Assembly (NCBI GenBank): GCA_011525785.1
Contig: WYBT01000030.1
Coordinates: forward strand, 62,001-126,000
DNA from: Planctomycetaceae bacterium
Lineage (GTDB): Bacteria > Planctomycetota > UBA1135 > GCA-002686595
Length of the DNA stretch: 64,000 nt
Direction of reading: 5' to 3'
Shown one piece after another: positions 1 through 9,139 of the stretch. The notes under the pieces were generated by a model, which had not been told where the DNA came from, did no database searches, and saw only the letters and a program-made list of their open reading frames with translations. The number at the start of each line of letters is the position of its first letter. Within the stretch, counting starts at the first letter, position 1. Both the position numbers and the translations under genes were made by a program.

Positions 1-1
1 G

Positions 2-508
2 TGGGACGAGTCGTTCTACAGCCGCGACGCGCGCGGGCTGGTGCTCGACGTCGTGCACTTCCCCGGCACGGAGCGCGAGCAGGTCGAGCGCGTCGAGATG
101 GCCACCACCGACACGCAGCAGTCCAACATCTGGGTCACGGGCGATCAGCGCTACGCCCTGCGCTTCCTCGAGAACACCGAAGGGTTCCCGTTCGACTGGC
201 GCAGCGTGCTGTCGATCGTGGAGAAGGACGCCAACGGCCAGCCCTTCACGGTTCCGCTGGGCACGGAGCGTGAGCGCGAGATCCGCGTCAACGAGTACTT
301 CCAATACAAGGGCTACCGCTTCTTCCAGACCAACGCCGATCCCCAGAACCCGACCTACTCGGGAATCGGGGTGGTGTACGACCCGGGAATTCCCGCGGTG
401 CTGGTCGGGATGTACACCATCATCCTGGGCACGCTGCTGGCCTTCATCGTGAGGCCGATCGTGCTGGCGGGCCGCAAGGGACGAGAGCTGCAAGGAGCTG
501 GAGCATGA
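2..508 (+). CDS. resB: ResB-like cytochrome c biogenesis protein, C-terminal part
   Basis: The gene enters from outside the window; about 168 C-terminal residues are visible. ResB (Ccs1) works with CcsA in system II cytochrome c maturation, delivering haem across the membrane to apocytochromes. Visible signs are the extracytoplasmic domain with a [13 protein letters not shown] stretch (ResB proteins usually carry a similar P-x-x-W-R-S-x-L segment), an [12 protein letters not shown] segment, and a final membrane helix ([21 protein letters not shown]) followed by a short basic tail. The stop overlaps the next start as ATGA (505-508), so it is coupled to ccsA, its known partner. The start lies outside the window and cannot be judged. 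Confidence 0.85.
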   Translation, partial: WDESFYSRDARGLVLDVVHFPGTEREQVERVEMATTDTQQSNIWVTGDQRYALRFLENTEGFPFDWRSVLSIVEKDANGQPFTVPLGTEREREIRVNEYFQYKGYRFFQTNADPQNPTYSGIGVVYDPGIPAVLVGMYTIILGTLLAFIVRPIVLAGRKGRELQGAGA

Positions 509-1662
509 GCACACCGCTCAGTTCGCTGGAGTGGATGGGCGTGGTCGACGTCCTGTGCGGCGTCGGCATCGCGCTCTCGTTCGTGGCGATGTTCCAGCAC
601 GTGCGCGCCAAGCGCGGCGGCGCCGACGGTTCGAGTCCGACGCCCTGGGCGGCCCGCGCGACGAGCGCGCTGTTGTGGGCGGCGGCGACGTGCATGGGAC
701 TTTCGATGTGGCAGCGCTACATCGAGGTCAACCACTTCCCCAGCCAGACCATGAGCGAGGTGCTGTCGATGTTCAGCCTCGCCCTGCTGGTGGCGATGCT
801 GGCGTTGCACTACGCGCTCGGCCTGCGCCGCCGCGGGCCGGGCTGGGCGGTGCTCGACGACGCGCTGCTCGCGCTGGTCATGGGAGGCGCGCTCATGACG
901 CACGTCTACCTGCGCACGCTCTCCACGGCGCAGCGCGACCTTCCTCCCGCGTTGCAGTCGTACTGGTTTGCTCCGCACCTGGTGGCGCTGATCTTCAGCT
1001 ACGCCACGCTTGCGATCGCCGGGATGATCTGCCTGGTGTACTTCTGCTCGCGCTTTTGGAGCGGCGTGTTCGTCGGCGGGCAACGCCGCGGGCTGCAGAT
1101 CCTGACCCTCGCGCTCCTCGCGCTGACGCCCTTCGCGCAGGTCGTGACCTTGCCGGTGCTGCTCTTGTGCGGCGCGGTGTTCTTCATCCTGCACCGCACC
1201 GGCAACCTGCCCGGCGCGGCCGCCATCGCGAAGCTCGAGCGCGAGCTCGACGACGTCAGCTTCCGCGCCTTCGCGGTCGGCATGCCGTTCCTCACCGCGG
1301 GCCTGTGGATGGGGGCCTTCTGGGCGCAGGAGGCCTGGGCCAACTACTGGGGCTGGGACAGCAAGGAGAACTCCGCGCTGATCACCTGGCTGATCTACGT
1401 CGTGTACATCCACCTGCGCATGCTCGGCGGCTACCGCGGCGAAAAGGCCATGGCGATGCTGATGGGCGGCACGCTGTCGATCTTCATCACCTTCCAGCTG
1501 TTCGGCTACCTGCCCGACAGCCAGAAGAGCCTGCACCGCTACACCGACGACAATGTCGTGCCGCGCGAGGGCATGCAGGGTCCGACGAGCGAGACCAAGA
1601 CCTCGAGCGCGCCCAAGGCCGCCGACGGGCCCCAGCTCGCCGCACGCGGAGAAACTCGATGA
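505..1662 (+). CDS. ccsA: CcsA/ResC-type cytochrome c biogenesis protein
   Basis: A 385-residue polytopic membrane protein and the haem-handling partner of ResB. The diagnostic tryptophan-rich motif is at residues 278-290 ([13 protein letters not shown]), flanked by conserved histidines at about 158 (WFAPHLV) and 303 (YIHLRM), the expected haem ligands of CcsA/CcsB/ResC proteins. Roughly eight hydrophobic segments are visible. The start ATG overlaps the resB stop as ATGA, and its own stop overlaps folD in the same way. The last 45 residues are a charged Ser/Thr/Lys-rich cytoplasmic tail that is not part of the family core. Function is assigned with high confidence; only the name varies (ccsA, ccsB, resC). 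Confidence 0.93.
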   Translation: MSTPLSSLEWMGVVDVLCGVGIALSFVAMFQHVRAKRGGADGSSPTPWAARATSALLWAAATCMGLSMWQRYIEVNHFPSQTMSEVLSMFSLALLVAMLALHYALGLRRRGPGWAVLDDALLALVMGGALMTHVYLRTLSTAQRDLPPALQSYWFAPHLVALIFSYATLAIAGMICLVYFCSRFWSGVFVGGQRRGLQILTLALLALTPFAQVVTLPVLLLCGAVFFILHRTGNLPGAAAIAKLERELDDVSFRAFAVGMPFLTAGLWMGAFWAQEAWANYWGWDSKENSALITWLIYVVYIHLRMLGGYRGEKAMAMLMGGTLSIFITFQLFGYLPDSQKSLHRYTDDNVVPREGMQGPTSETKTSSAPKAADGPQLAARGETR

Positions 1663-2555
1663 GCGAGGCGAGCGTGGCGGAGCAACGCGCGACGGCGCCG
1701 GGCGGCGCGCAGATCCTCGACGGCAAGGCCATCGCGGCGCAGGTGCGCGCGGGCGTGCGTGCGCGCGCGCAGGCGCTGGCGGCGCGCGGCGTGACGCCGG
1801 GGTTGGTGGTCGTGCTCGTCGGCGATGATCCCGCGAGCCAAGTCTACGTGCGCAACAAGGACAAGGCTGCCCAGGAGGCGGGCTTCGCCGTGCGCACGCT
1901 CAAGCTGCCGGCGGACACGACCCAGGCGCGGCTCGAGGCGCTGATCGGCGAACTCAATCGCGATGCGGGCGTCCACGGCGTGCTGGTGCAGTTGCCGCTC
2001 CCGCGCGGACTCGACGCGGGCCGCGTGGTGCGCGCGCTCGACCCGCGCAAGGACGTCGACGGCCTGCATCCGCACAACGTCGCCGCGCTGGCGATGGGCG
2101 ACGCGCAGGGCCTCGCGCCCTGCACGCCGGCGGGCTGCATCGAGCTGTGCGACCGCGCCGGCGTGAGCCTCGCGGGCAAGCGCGTCAGCGTGCTCGGGCG
2201 CTCGATGCTGGTCGGCAAGCCCTTCGCGCTGCTCGCGCTGGCGCGCGACGCGACGGTCACCATCTGTCACTCCAAGACGCGCGACCTGCCCGCTGTTTGT
2301 CGCGAAGCCGACGTGCTCGTCGCCGCCGTCGGCCGCCCTGAGCTGGTGCGCGCCAGCTGGATCAAGCCCGGCGCCGTCGTGATCGACGTGGGGATCAACC
2401 GGTTGGCCGATGGTCGGCTGGTCGGAGACGTGGCCTTCGAGGAGGCGCGCGCCGTAGCGGGGTGGCTCACTCCAGTGCCCGGCGGGGTCGGACCGATGAC
2501 CATCGCAATGCTGCTCTCGAACACTGTGCTCGCCGCCGAGCGGGCGAACGCCTGA
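1659..2555 (+). CDS. folD: Bifunctional methylenetetrahydrofolate dehydrogenase/cyclohydrolase FolD
   Basis: A 298-residue enzyme interconverting 5,10-methylene- and 10-formyl-tetrahydrofolate with NADP. Family signatures are [17 protein letters not shown] with the catalytic Lys, VQLPLPRGL, the KDVDGLHP segment, PCTPAG, the nucleotide-binding [13 protein letters not shown], and the closing [18 protein letters not shown]. The first 22 residues extend beyond the usual FolD start, but the ATG overlaps the ccsA stop (ATGA, 1659-1662), which supports it. Co-transcription with cytochrome c biogenesis genes has no obvious functional meaning and probably reflects dense packing. Confidence 0.96.
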   Translation: MSEASVAEQRATAPGGAQILDGKAIAAQVRAGVRARAQALAARGVTPGLVVVLVGDDPASQVYVRNKDKAAQEAGFAVRTLKLPADTTQARLEALIGELNRDAGVHGVLVQLPLPRGLDAGRVVRALDPRKDVDGLHPHNVAALAMGDAQGLAPCTPAGCIELCDRAGVSLAGKRVSVLGRSMLVGKPFALLALARDATVTICHSKTRDLPAVCREADVLVAAVGRPELVRASWIKPGAVVIDVGINRLADGRLVGDVAFEEARAVAGWLTPVPGGVGPMTIAMLLSNTVLAAERANA

Positions 2556-2582
2556 GCGGGCGCGGGAGCACGGGGCGCACGC

Positions 2583-3440
2583 TTGAAGACCGCACGCGAC
2601 TGGGACGAGCCGTTCGACCAGGGCCCGCAGCCGGGCGCTTCGATGGGACTGGGCGCGCCGCGCGAGGTGACGCGCGTGCTCTTGTGGTCGCTGGGCGCGA
2701 TCGGCGTGCTGGGCTTCCTGGTGGGCGACACCGGCATCGGCCGCCGCGTGTGGGAGACCTTCGCGCTCAACCCGGTGCAGTGGCGCGAGTGGTTCCCGTT
2801 CACGCCGCTGTGGCAGCTGGTGACGTACGGCGCGCTGCACAGCACCGCGGACCCGATGCACCTGCTCTTCAACCTGCTGGCGCTGTACGGCTTCGGCTCG
2901 CTGTTCGAAGGCGTGTTCGGCCCGCGGCGCATGGCGCTGTGGTTCGGCGCGGCGGTGCTGGTCGGCGGCGTCACGCAACTGAGCTACAACCTCGCGGTCG
3001 GCGCGCTTGCTCCAACTGTCGGCGCCTCGGGCGCGGTGATGTTCCTGATCGTCGCCATGGCGACGCTGCAGCCCTCGCTGCCGGTGTTCTTCCTGATCGT
3101 GCGCATGCGTCTGGTGACGTTGGCGCTGATCCTCGTCGCGCTCGACCTCCTGCGCGTCGTGTGGGCGCTCAAGGGCGAGGGCGGTGACGTGGCGTTCGTC
3201 GTTCACTTGAGCGGCGCCGCGTTGGGCTTTGCGGTGGTCCGTTGGCGCTGGGCCTGGCTCGACCCGCTGGCCGAGCTCCAGGCCCGACGCGAGGCCAAGC
3301 AACTCGCCTCGCAGGTCGAGGACGAGCGCCGGCTCGACCAGTTGCTCGAGCGCATCCACCGCGAGGGCATCGGCTCGCTGTCCGAGCGCGAGCGCGCGTT
3401 TTTGAAGCGCATGAGCGCACGCCGCGGCGGCGGACTGTGA
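2583..3440 (+). CDS. Rhomboid-family intramembrane serine protease
   Basis: A 285-residue membrane protein. Rhomboids cleave transmembrane substrates within the bilayer with a Ser-His dyad. Here the nucleophile is Ser149 in GASGAV and the partner is His208 in VVHLSGAALGF; the helix-2 signature HLLFNLLALYGFG is at 93-105. The C-terminus (about 250-285, LLERIHREGIGSLSERERAFLKRMS) matches the short cytoplasmic module often appended to planctomycete and Bacteroidetes rhomboids. The TTG start at 2583 gives a 20-residue leader; the ATG at 2643 is an alternative. It lies 27 bases after folD and is probably in the same transcript. The substrate is unknown. Confidence 0.9.
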   Translation: MKTARDWDEPFDQGPQPGASMGLGAPREVTRVLLWSLGAIGVLGFLVGDTGIGRRVWETFALNPVQWREWFPFTPLWQLVTYGALHSTADPMHLLFNLLALYGFGSLFEGVFGPRRMALWFGAAVLVGGVTQLSYNLAVGALAPTVGASGAVMFLIVAMATLQPSLPVFFLIVRMRLVTLALILVALDLLRVVWALKGEGGDVAFVVHLSGAALGFAVVRWRWAWLDPLAELQARREAKQLASQVEDERRLDQLLERIHREGIGSLSERERAFLKRMSARRGGGL

Positions 3441-3456
3441 CCCGCGGCGCTCGCGG

Positions 3457-3464
3457 GCTACCAT
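3457..3464 (+). promoter_or_regulatory. Candidate -10 element GCTACCAT before the 690-residue secreted protein
   Basis: GCTACCAT fits the GCTANNNT pattern recurring upstream of many units in this window. It lies 17 bases after the rhomboid stop and about 100 bases before the next start, so it would give a long leader containing the hairpins at 3509-3553. No clear -35 is visible 17 bases upstream. The call rests on the recurring motif only. Confidence 0.35.
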
Positions 3465-3508
3465 CGCTTGGCCCGCGGCCGATTCGGCCCCTTCAGGGCT
3501 GACCTGCC

Positions 3509-3553
3509 GACGGCGCAGCGCCGTCTGGCCCGCGCGCCGCCGCGCGCCCTTTT
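3509..3553 (+). other. Two consecutive hairpins followed by a T run in the 3441-3565 spacer
   Basis: The first hairpin is a perfect palindrome, GACGGCGC-A-GCGCCGTC (3509-3525). The second is a shorter GC-only stem (GCGCG/CGCGC, about 3533-3546) followed by CCCTTTTT. The pair could terminate the resB-ccsA-folD-rhomboid transcript. If the -10 at 3457 is real, it would instead be a leader structure of the next gene. The T run directly after a GC stem favours termination. Confidence 0.4.
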
Positions 3554-3565
3554 TCCACCACGCCC

Positions 3566-5638
3566 ATGATCGCTCTCTCGATCGCTGTGTGCGCCGCTTC
3601 CCTCGGCGCCGTGCCGGCCTCGCCGCTCTCCGCTGTCTCCACGACGCCGTTCACCGCCCTCCAGGCGCCGGACCGCTACGCGGACTTCCAGAAGAAGTTC
3701 AAGGCCGCGCAGACCGTGGGCGCCAGCGAGGAGATGCAGAAGCTGGTGCGCGCCTACCAGGACGAAGCGATCCGCCACGTGGGCGAGCTGGCGACGGTCA
3801 TGGCCGTGCGCAACAGCGATGAACTCGAGGCGGAGTTCCAGGCCTTGGCCAAGACCTGGAAGGACGTCTACAAGTCCGACTTCGTCAACAAGAGCTATCG
3901 CTACTACTCGGAACTCGCCTTCGACCGCAACCGGGCGGAGGAGCGCCGCAAGCTCGAGAAGCGCTACTACGAGCAGCTCAAGAGCTACCAGCAGAACCTG
4001 TCGGGCCCGAAGGACGGTCCGACCTTCGAGATGATCGGGACCGAGTTCACGGTCATGTCCGCGCGCTTCGTGGAGCTGGGGGACTTGTACTACGGGGCGC
4101 AGTCGGCTGCGGGCGCGGCGGTGTGCTTCGACGAAAACAACCGCGGCAAGCAGGCGGACCTGCGCAAGGCTTGCGAGTGGTGGGGCAAGGCCTGCGAGAA
4201 CTTCGAGAAGCTCGAGCTCACCCACAACTACTACCAGAGCTGCAAGCAGCGCTTCGACGGACTGGTGCTGCTGGGCTTCGGCGCGGCTCCGCCGGTCGAT
4301 CCCAACGCGCCCGCCGCGCCGACTGCGCCGACCCCGACCGCGGCTGCGCCGGTGGTGGCGGCTGCGAGCTTCGAAGCGCTCAAGAGCCTCGAAGACATCT
4401 ACCGGCCGGTGTACTTCGCCGACGAGATCTACGTGCTGTGGCCGATCATCAGCCTTGCGGCCAAGGGCTCGAGCGGCAACTTCCAGTCGCTGGGCGACAA
4501 GGGACCGCAGGTCGTGCGCAGCGAGAGCTCCAAGGTCGTCGTCGACGTCAATCGCGACGGCGCGCCCGAGAAGTCGCTGGCCATGACGGGCAACTTCACC
4601 ACGGTCGACGTGGAGCTGGGCGACGGCGACGACAAGCGCCGCTGGGCCTTCATGTTCAAGACCGGCATCCAGGACGACCGCTTCCAGGGTCTGCAGACCA
4701 ACCTGCAGCCCGACGACTTGCAGTGCCGCATGTACGTGGTCAACGCGGGCAGCATGCTCGCCACCGTGAACGGCGTCGTGCTGCGCATCCTCGACGACAA
4801 CATGGATGGCGTGTACGGCAGCGCGCCGCTGACGTACTCCTACCAGGGCCTCTCCGAGGGCATGTTCCAGCCCGACTACGACACCGTCGTCGTGGGCGCG
4901 TCCAAGCGCGCGCGGCCCTGGAGCAAGTACATGGAGGTCGGCGGCGCCTGGTACGAGTTCCAGACGCGCAAGGGCGGCGGCGAACTCGAGGCCAAGCCCG
5001 TCACGCTGGAGACCGGGACGGTCAAGCTCGACTTCAAGGGGCCGCAACAGCCCAGCTTCCTGATCCTCAAGGGCACGGGCGCGCTGGAGGGCTGCTACTT
5101 CGACGTGGTGAGCGAGACCAAGAAGCCAGTGGCCGTGCCGGTCGGCAACTACGAGCTGTTCGTGGGCGAGTTGCGCCAGGGCAAGAAGGCGCAGACCGCC
5201 AAGTGCCTGATCCTGCCCGGCTCGGACACGCGCCGCTGGAACGTCGAGAAGGGTGCCGAGGCGGCCATCACGCTGGGCGCGCCGTTCAACTTCGACTTCC
5301 AAGTCGAGGCGGCCGAGGAAGCGGTCACCGTCAAGGGCAAGAGCGTCACGGTGTTCGGCAGCGGCAAGGAGCGCTACGAGCGCTTCTGGAACTGCGTGCC
5401 GCGGCCCGACGTGAGCTGGCGCAAGAGCGGCGCGAAGAAGGGCGGCAAGCCCGAGCAGATGGACATCGTGATGGACCTGCTCGAGCGCACCGAGGACGGC
5501 AAGTACCGCTTCTCCGAGACCGACACCTGGCGGCCGATCGACACGGCCTTCGAGATCAAGAAGGGCGACACCGTCGAGGTGCAGCTGTCCGAGAAGAAGC
5601 ACAAGCTGCTCGGCGAGATCTCGAGCGCCTTCAAGTGA
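3566..5638 (+). CDS. Large exported protein of unknown function
   Basis: A 690-residue protein with a signal peptide (MIALSIAVCAASLGAVPASPLSA...), so it acts outside the cytoplasm. The N-terminal half (about 35-235) is helical, charged and rich in Lys, Glu and Tyr; a KACEWWGKACENFEKLELTHNYYQSC stretch resembles a tetratricopeptide-like helical hairpin. A Pro/Ala/Thr linker (about 240-265) separates it from a beta-rich C-terminal half containing Asp-rich turns such as DVNRDGAPEKS and LDDNMDGVYGS that could bind calcium, as in VCBS-type proteins. I do not recognise a catalytic motif. It stands alone between rhomboid and serS. Codon use matches its neighbours and the long opposite-strand frame over it is a GC shadow. 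Confidence 0.85.
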   Translation: MIALSIAVCAASLGAVPASPLSAVSTTPFTALQAPDRYADFQKKFKAAQTVGASEEMQKLVRAYQDEAIRHVGELATVMAVRNSDELEAEFQALAKTWKDVYKSDFVNKSYRYYSELAFDRNRAEERRKLEKRYYEQLKSYQQNLSGPKDGPTFEMIGTEFTVMSARFVELGDLYYGAQSAAGAAVCFDENNRGKQADLRKACEWWGKACENFEKLELTHNYYQSCKQRFDGLVLLGFGAAPPVDPNAPAAPTAPTPTAAAPVVAAASFEALKSLEDIYRPVYFADEIYVLWPIISLAAKGSSGNFQSLGDKGPQVVRSESSKVVVDVNRDGAPEKSLAMTGNFTTVDVELGDGDDKRRWAFMFKTGIQDDRFQGLQTNLQPDDLQCRMYVVNAGSMLATVNGVVLRILDDNMDGVYGSAPLTYSYQGLSEGMFQPDYDTVVVGASKRARPWSKYMEVGGAWYEFQTRKGGGELEAKPVTLETGTVKLDFKGPQQPSFLILKGTGALEGCYFDVVSETKKPVAVPVGNYELFVGELRQGKKAQTAKCLILPGSDTRRWNVEKGAEAAITLGAPFNFDFQVEAAEEAVTVKGKSVTVFGSGKERYERFWNCVPRPDVSWRKSGAKKGGKPEQMDIVMDLLERTEDGKYRFSETDTWRPIDTAFEIKKGDTVEVQLSEKKHKLLGEISSAFK

Positions 5639-5721
5639 GTTCGCGCGCGCTGGGCCGCTGACGCCGGCGCGGCGGGACGTCACAATCTCGCGCCCCGATT
5701 CCAGCCGTTCAGGAGACGCAC

Positions 5722-6999
5722 GTGCTCGACCTCAAGCTGATCCGTACCCAAACCGACCTGGTGCGCGCCGGCGCCCGCAAGAAGCGCATCGAGGTCGACC
5801 TCGACGCGCTGCTGAAGGTCGACGCCGACGCCCGCGCCACCCAGACCGAGGTTGACGCGCTGCGCGCTCGACAAAACGCGCTCTCCAAGGAAGTGGGCAA
5901 GGCGCCGGCGGACAAGCGCGCCGCGTTGATCGCCGAGGTGAACTCCTTCAAGGCCCAGCTCGCCGCGGGCGAGGAGCGGCTGCGCGCGCTGCAGGCCGAG
6001 CTCAACACGCGCCTCCTGCGCGTGCCCAACGTGCCGGCTGACGAAGTGCCCGAGGGCAAGGACGACAGCGAGAACGTCGAGGTGCGGCGAGTGGGCCAGC
6101 CGCGGCGCTTCGAGTTCGAAGCCAAGGACCACGTCGCGCTGGCCGAAGCGCAGGGCTGGCTCGAGATCGAGCGCGCGGCGCGGCTGTCGGGCTCGCGCAA
6201 CTACGTGCTCAAGGGCGAGCTGTCGATGCTCGAGACCGCGGTGATGCGCTACGCGCTCGATCTGATGATCGAGCGCGGCTTCACGCCGCTGTCCGTGCCC
6301 ACGTTGGTGCGCAGCGAAGTGATGGTCGGCACGGGCTACTTCCCCGGCGGCGAAGAGCAGGCCTACCGCTGCGACGAGCGCGACGATCTGTGCCTGGTCG
6401 GCACGGCGGAAGTGCCGGTCACAGCGCTGCACCAGGACGAGATCCTCGATCTGGCGCAGCTGCCGATCCGCTACGTGGCGCTGTCGAGCTGCTACCGGCG
6501 CGAGGCCGGGGCCGCGGGGCGCGACACGCGCGGCCTGTACCGCGTGCACCAGTTCCAGAAGGTCGAGCAGGTGATCCTCGACATCGCGGACGAGGCGCGC
6601 TCGATCGAGCACCACCGCGCGATCGTCGACAACGCCGAGTTCCTGCTGCAGTCGCTCGAGCTGCCCTACCGCGTCGTGAACGTGTGCGGCGGCGATCTGG
6701 GCGCGCCGCAGGTCCAGAAGTTCGACATCGAGACCTGGATGCCTTCGCGCGGCGGCTACGGCGAGACGCACTCGGCCTCGCGCTTCGGCGAGTATCAGGC
6801 GCGGCGTTTGAACCTCCGCTACCGCGACAGCGAGGGCAAGGTGCGCTACTGCCACACGCTCAACAACACCGTTGCGGCGAGCGCGCGCATGCTGATCGCG
6901 ATCCTCGAGAACCACCAGCAAGCCGACGGCACGGTGCGCGTGCCCGCGCCGCTCCAGCCGTACTTGCGGGGCCGTGCGGTGCTCGGCCGGCCGAAGTAG
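5722..6999 (+). CDS. serS: Seryl-tRNA synthetase
   Basis: A 425-residue class II synthetase that charges tRNA-Ser with serine. The N-terminal coiled-coil arm that grips the tRNA long variable arm spans about residues 25-100 (Ala/Arg/Lys heptads). The catalytic domain shows the TGYFPGGEEQAY serine-site region, motif 2 (SSCYRREAGAAGRDTRGLYRVHQFQKVEQ) and motif 3 (NNTVAASARMLIAILENHQQ). The length is standard. The GTG start is supported by an AGGAG at 5711-5715 with six bases of spacing. It converges on gspJ, leaving a 54-base gap without a recognisable terminator. Confidence 0.97.
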   Translation: MLDLKLIRTQTDLVRAGARKKRIEVDLDALLKVDADARATQTEVDALRARQNALSKEVGKAPADKRAALIAEVNSFKAQLAAGEERLRALQAELNTRLLRVPNVPADEVPEGKDDSENVEVRRVGQPRRFEFEAKDHVALAEAQGWLEIERAARLSGSRNYVLKGELSMLETAVMRYALDLMIERGFTPLSVPTLVRSEVMVGTGYFPGGEEQAYRCDERDDLCLVGTAEVPVTALHQDEILDLAQLPIRYVALSSCYRREAGAAGRDTRGLYRVHQFQKVEQVILDIADEARSIEHHRAIVDNAEFLLQSLELPYRVVNVCGGDLGAPQVQKFDIETWMPSRGGYGETHSASRFGEYQARRLNLRYRDSEGKVRYCHTLNNTVAASARMLIAILENHQQADGTVRVPAPLQPYLRGRAVLGRPK

Positions 7000-7053
7000 G
7001 CGCTGCTTGTAGCCCTGCGCCGGCGCGTCGCGCAACGCAGGCGCGTCCGCTCG

Positions 7054-7971
7054 TCAGCGTGCTCCGCCCGCGCCCGGCGCTCCGCCGCCAAGGCCGCCGC
7101 CGCCCGTCGGGCCTCGACCGGCTCCGCCGCCGTCAGGCCCCAGGCCTCCGTCGGGGCCGCCCCCGCCCGTGATGCCGCCGGCGCCGCCGCCGATTCCCGA
7201 AGGAGTGGGCGCGCTGCCGAGCGCCGGGATGCGCGGCGAGGGCGAGATCTCGACTTGCGCGAGCAGATCGTCGCCGAAGCGCAGGATGCGCGTGTAGGTG
7301 ATGGTGCGCATGTCGACCGGAGCAAAGCGCACTTGCTCTTGCGTCAGGCGCGGCGCGATCTCGAGCGTCAGGCGGATTTCGATGCGCTTGGGCAGGCCCA
7401 CCTGGTCCTCGCGCACGCCCCATTCCTCGATGGGCTTGGCGTCGCGGCCGTCCTCTTCGAAGACCTGGATCTCGAAGTGTTTGACGTGGTCGTGCAGGAA
7501 GGTGTACGCGCCGCCGTCGAAGGGCTCCTCGTCGACGAAGAAGTCCTCGCGCCGGTACAGCTCGAGGAACTCGTCGTCCTTGGGATTGACGCGCAGCATG
7601 TAGCCGACTTCGTTGATGTCGGCGCGCAGGAAGTTGCGGTCGATTTCGGTCGCGACCACGCTGTCGGTCGAGGTCAGGAAGTCGATGCGATCGGCGTCGT
7701 GCCCAAGGATCACGCGGTTCTTGATGCGGAGCAGCTGGTCCGGCGGGCGGTCGTAGGCGACCAGCGCGCGCAGATCGCGCTCGATCAGGTCCATGATCGC
7801 CGGGCCAGCGAGCTGGGTCTCCTGGATGTTGTGGATCGTGTCGCGGCTGATGCGCGCGGCCTCCAGGAGCTGGGTCATGGCCAGCATGATGCCGCTCACG
7901 ATGAGCAGCACGACCAGCACCTCGACCAGCGTGAACGCCGCGCGGGCGCCGAGCTTGCGTACCAGCTTCAT
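7054..7971 (-). CDS. gspJ: Type II secretion minor pseudopilin GspJ-like, with glycine-rich tail
   Basis: A 305-residue protein at the end of the gsp operon. The N-terminus has a prepilin-type segment (RAAFTLVEVLVVLLIVSGIML) with Glu at +5 of the mature protein. The residue before the cleavage site is Ala rather than the usual Gly, which may slow prepilin peptidase. The globular part is acidic and beta-rich, as in GspJ, which sits in the pseudopilus tip complex. The last 55 or so residues are almost only Gly, Pro and Ala, a tail not expected in GspJ. The ATG overlaps the gspI stop (ATGA). Assignment to J rather than another minor pseudopilin rests on size and gene order. Confidence 0.82.
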   Translation of the reverse strand: MKLVRKLGARAAFTLVEVLVVLLIVSGIMLAMTQLLEAARISRDTIHNIQETQLAGPAIMDLIERDLRALVAYDRPPDQLLRIKNRVILGHDADRIDFLTSTDSVVATEIDRNFLRADINEVGYMLRVNPKDDEFLELYRREDFFVDEEPFDGGAYTFLHDHVKHFEIQVFEEDGRDAKPIEEWGVREDQVGLPKRIEIRLTLEIAPRLTQEQVRFAPVDMRTITYTRILRFGDDLLAQVEISPSPRIPALGSAPTPSGIGGGAGGITGGGGPDGGLGPDGGGAGRGPTGGGGLGGGAPGAGGAR

Positions 7972-8561
7972 CGCGCCGCGCCTCCGCTCGCTGCGCCGCC
8001 GCCGTCCTGGCCCTCGGCGCTCTCGGGGTCGACCGGGTGGATCTGGGCCCAGGGCAGCCAGCGCTCGATCACATACTCGTTCTTGAGCTCGCCGATCTTG
8101 GGGAAGGTCACGCGCACCTGCACCTTCTCGTAGGGCTGTTCCGACTCTTCCTCGTCGTCGTCACTGCTGCTGGAGTTGCGCTCGCGCTGGTCGCGCTCGT
8201 GGCGCCAGTTGTCGAAGGCGCGCGCGTCGTTCGGATCGGGACTGAGGCTCTCGTCGCCGATCACGGCCTCGAACTGGAAGTCGGGGTAGCCCTCGTCGAC
8301 GTAGGTTCCCCGGATGTGCTCGCTCTCGAGCTCTTCCTCGTACAAGCCGGCCTCGATCCGGCCCAGCGTGTAGACCGCCAGTTCGCGCGCCAGCTTGAGG
8401 TTGCGCGAGTAGGCGGCGGTCATCTTCGAGGTGCTGAGCGTCTGCAGCATCCAGGCCAGAGCCAGGCCCACGATCGCGATCGTGACCGCGACCTCGGCCA
8501 GGGTGAAGCCGCGACCCGCGCCACTGCGCTGCGCCTTGGATCTGAGCGCGAGCAGCTTCAA
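7968..8561 (-). CDS. gspI: Type II secretion minor pseudopilin GspI-like
   Basis: A 197-residue pseudopilin. The cleavage motif GRGFTLAEVAVTIAIVGLALAWML has Gly18 before Phe19 and Glu23 at +5, followed by the hydrophobic helix that packs in the pseudopilus. GspI nucleates the tip complex with J and K. The TTG start overlaps the gspH stop as TTGA, and its stop overlaps gspJ. An unusual Ser/Asp/Glu run (SSSSDDDEEESEQ, about 125-140) interrupts the globular domain; such an acidic loop could bind calcium but is not a known family feature. The C-terminus is Gly/Ala-rich. Confidence 0.82.
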   Translation of the reverse strand: MKLLALRSKAQRSGAGRGFTLAEVAVTIAIVGLALAWMLQTLSTSKMTAAYSRNLKLARELAVYTLGRIEAGLYEEELESEHIRGTYVDEGYPDFQFEAVIGDESLSPDPNDARAFDNWRHERDQRERNSSSSDDDEEESEQPYEKVQVRVTFPKIGELKNEYVIERWLPWAQIHPVDPESAEGQDGGGAASGGAAR

Positions 8562-9127
8562 TCGAAGTCCGAGTCCTTGGGAATCTGGCGCACGAACTCG
8601 CCCGCCTGCATGTGGATGAAGCCCGTCAACGCCTGCACCTCAACGGTGTAGGTGTTCTCGTAGGGCTTCTGGACCAGCACGATGTTGTGGTCGCTGGCGC
8701 TGCCGCGCGGGTCGAAGCGCACGACGACCAGCCCCTTGGTGTGCAGCTGGCCGTCGATGGTGATCGACTGGAACTCGATGTTCTCCGGGAGGCGCTTCCA
8801 GGCCAGCGCAAGCCGGTCTTCATCGTCCGCCGCCAGCCCGCCAGCGCCGCCGGCGCGGAAGGGCGTCACCACGCGATAGCCGCGCGGATGCTCTTCGTTG
8901 TCCTCGAAGGCGTACTCGACCGTGAAGGCGACGCCGCGCGACACGGCGTCCGAGCGCGTCTCCTGCAGCGTCGCGGCCAGCTCCCGCACGGCGGTGTTGA
9001 GCTTGGTGCGCGGGAGGATCGCCTCCCAGGTGACGTAGACCACCGTCGCGAGCAGGCCGAGCGCCACCATCACGAGCAACAGCTCGATCAGGGTGTATCC
9101 GCGCCGGTCTGCCCTCGGTGTGTCCAC
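8558..9127 (-). CDS. gspH: Type II secretion minor pseudopilin GspH-like
   Basis: A 189-residue protein with a prepilin signal (RRGYTLIELLLVMVALGLLATVVYV: Gly10 before Tyr11, Glu15 at +5). The following AVRELAATLQETRSDAVSRGVAFTVEY is characteristic of the GspH/FimT family, minor pseudopilins that join the tip complex to the GspG filament. The GTG start lies 12 bases after the gspG stop; no strong ribosome binding site is seen, consistent with translational coupling. Its gene order G-H-I-J matches classical T2SS operons. Confidence 0.85.
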   Translation of the reverse strand: MDTPRADRRGYTLIELLLVMVALGLLATVVYVTWEAILPRTKLNTAVRELAATLQETRSDAVSRGVAFTVEYAFEDNEEHPRGYRVVTPFRAGGAGGLAADDEDRLALAWKRLPENIEFQSITIDGQLHTKGLVVVRFDPRGSASDHNIVLVQKPYENTYTVEVQALTGFIHMQAGEFVRQIPKDSDFD

Positions 9128-9139
9128 GTGTTCACGCGC

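Noticed and set aside
3458..5683. 741-codon minus-strand frame opposite the exported orphan
   Set aside because: Low-complexity Ala/Leu/Val/His/Arg sequence typical of antisense frames in GC-rich genes; the plus-strand gene has a signal peptide and normal composition.
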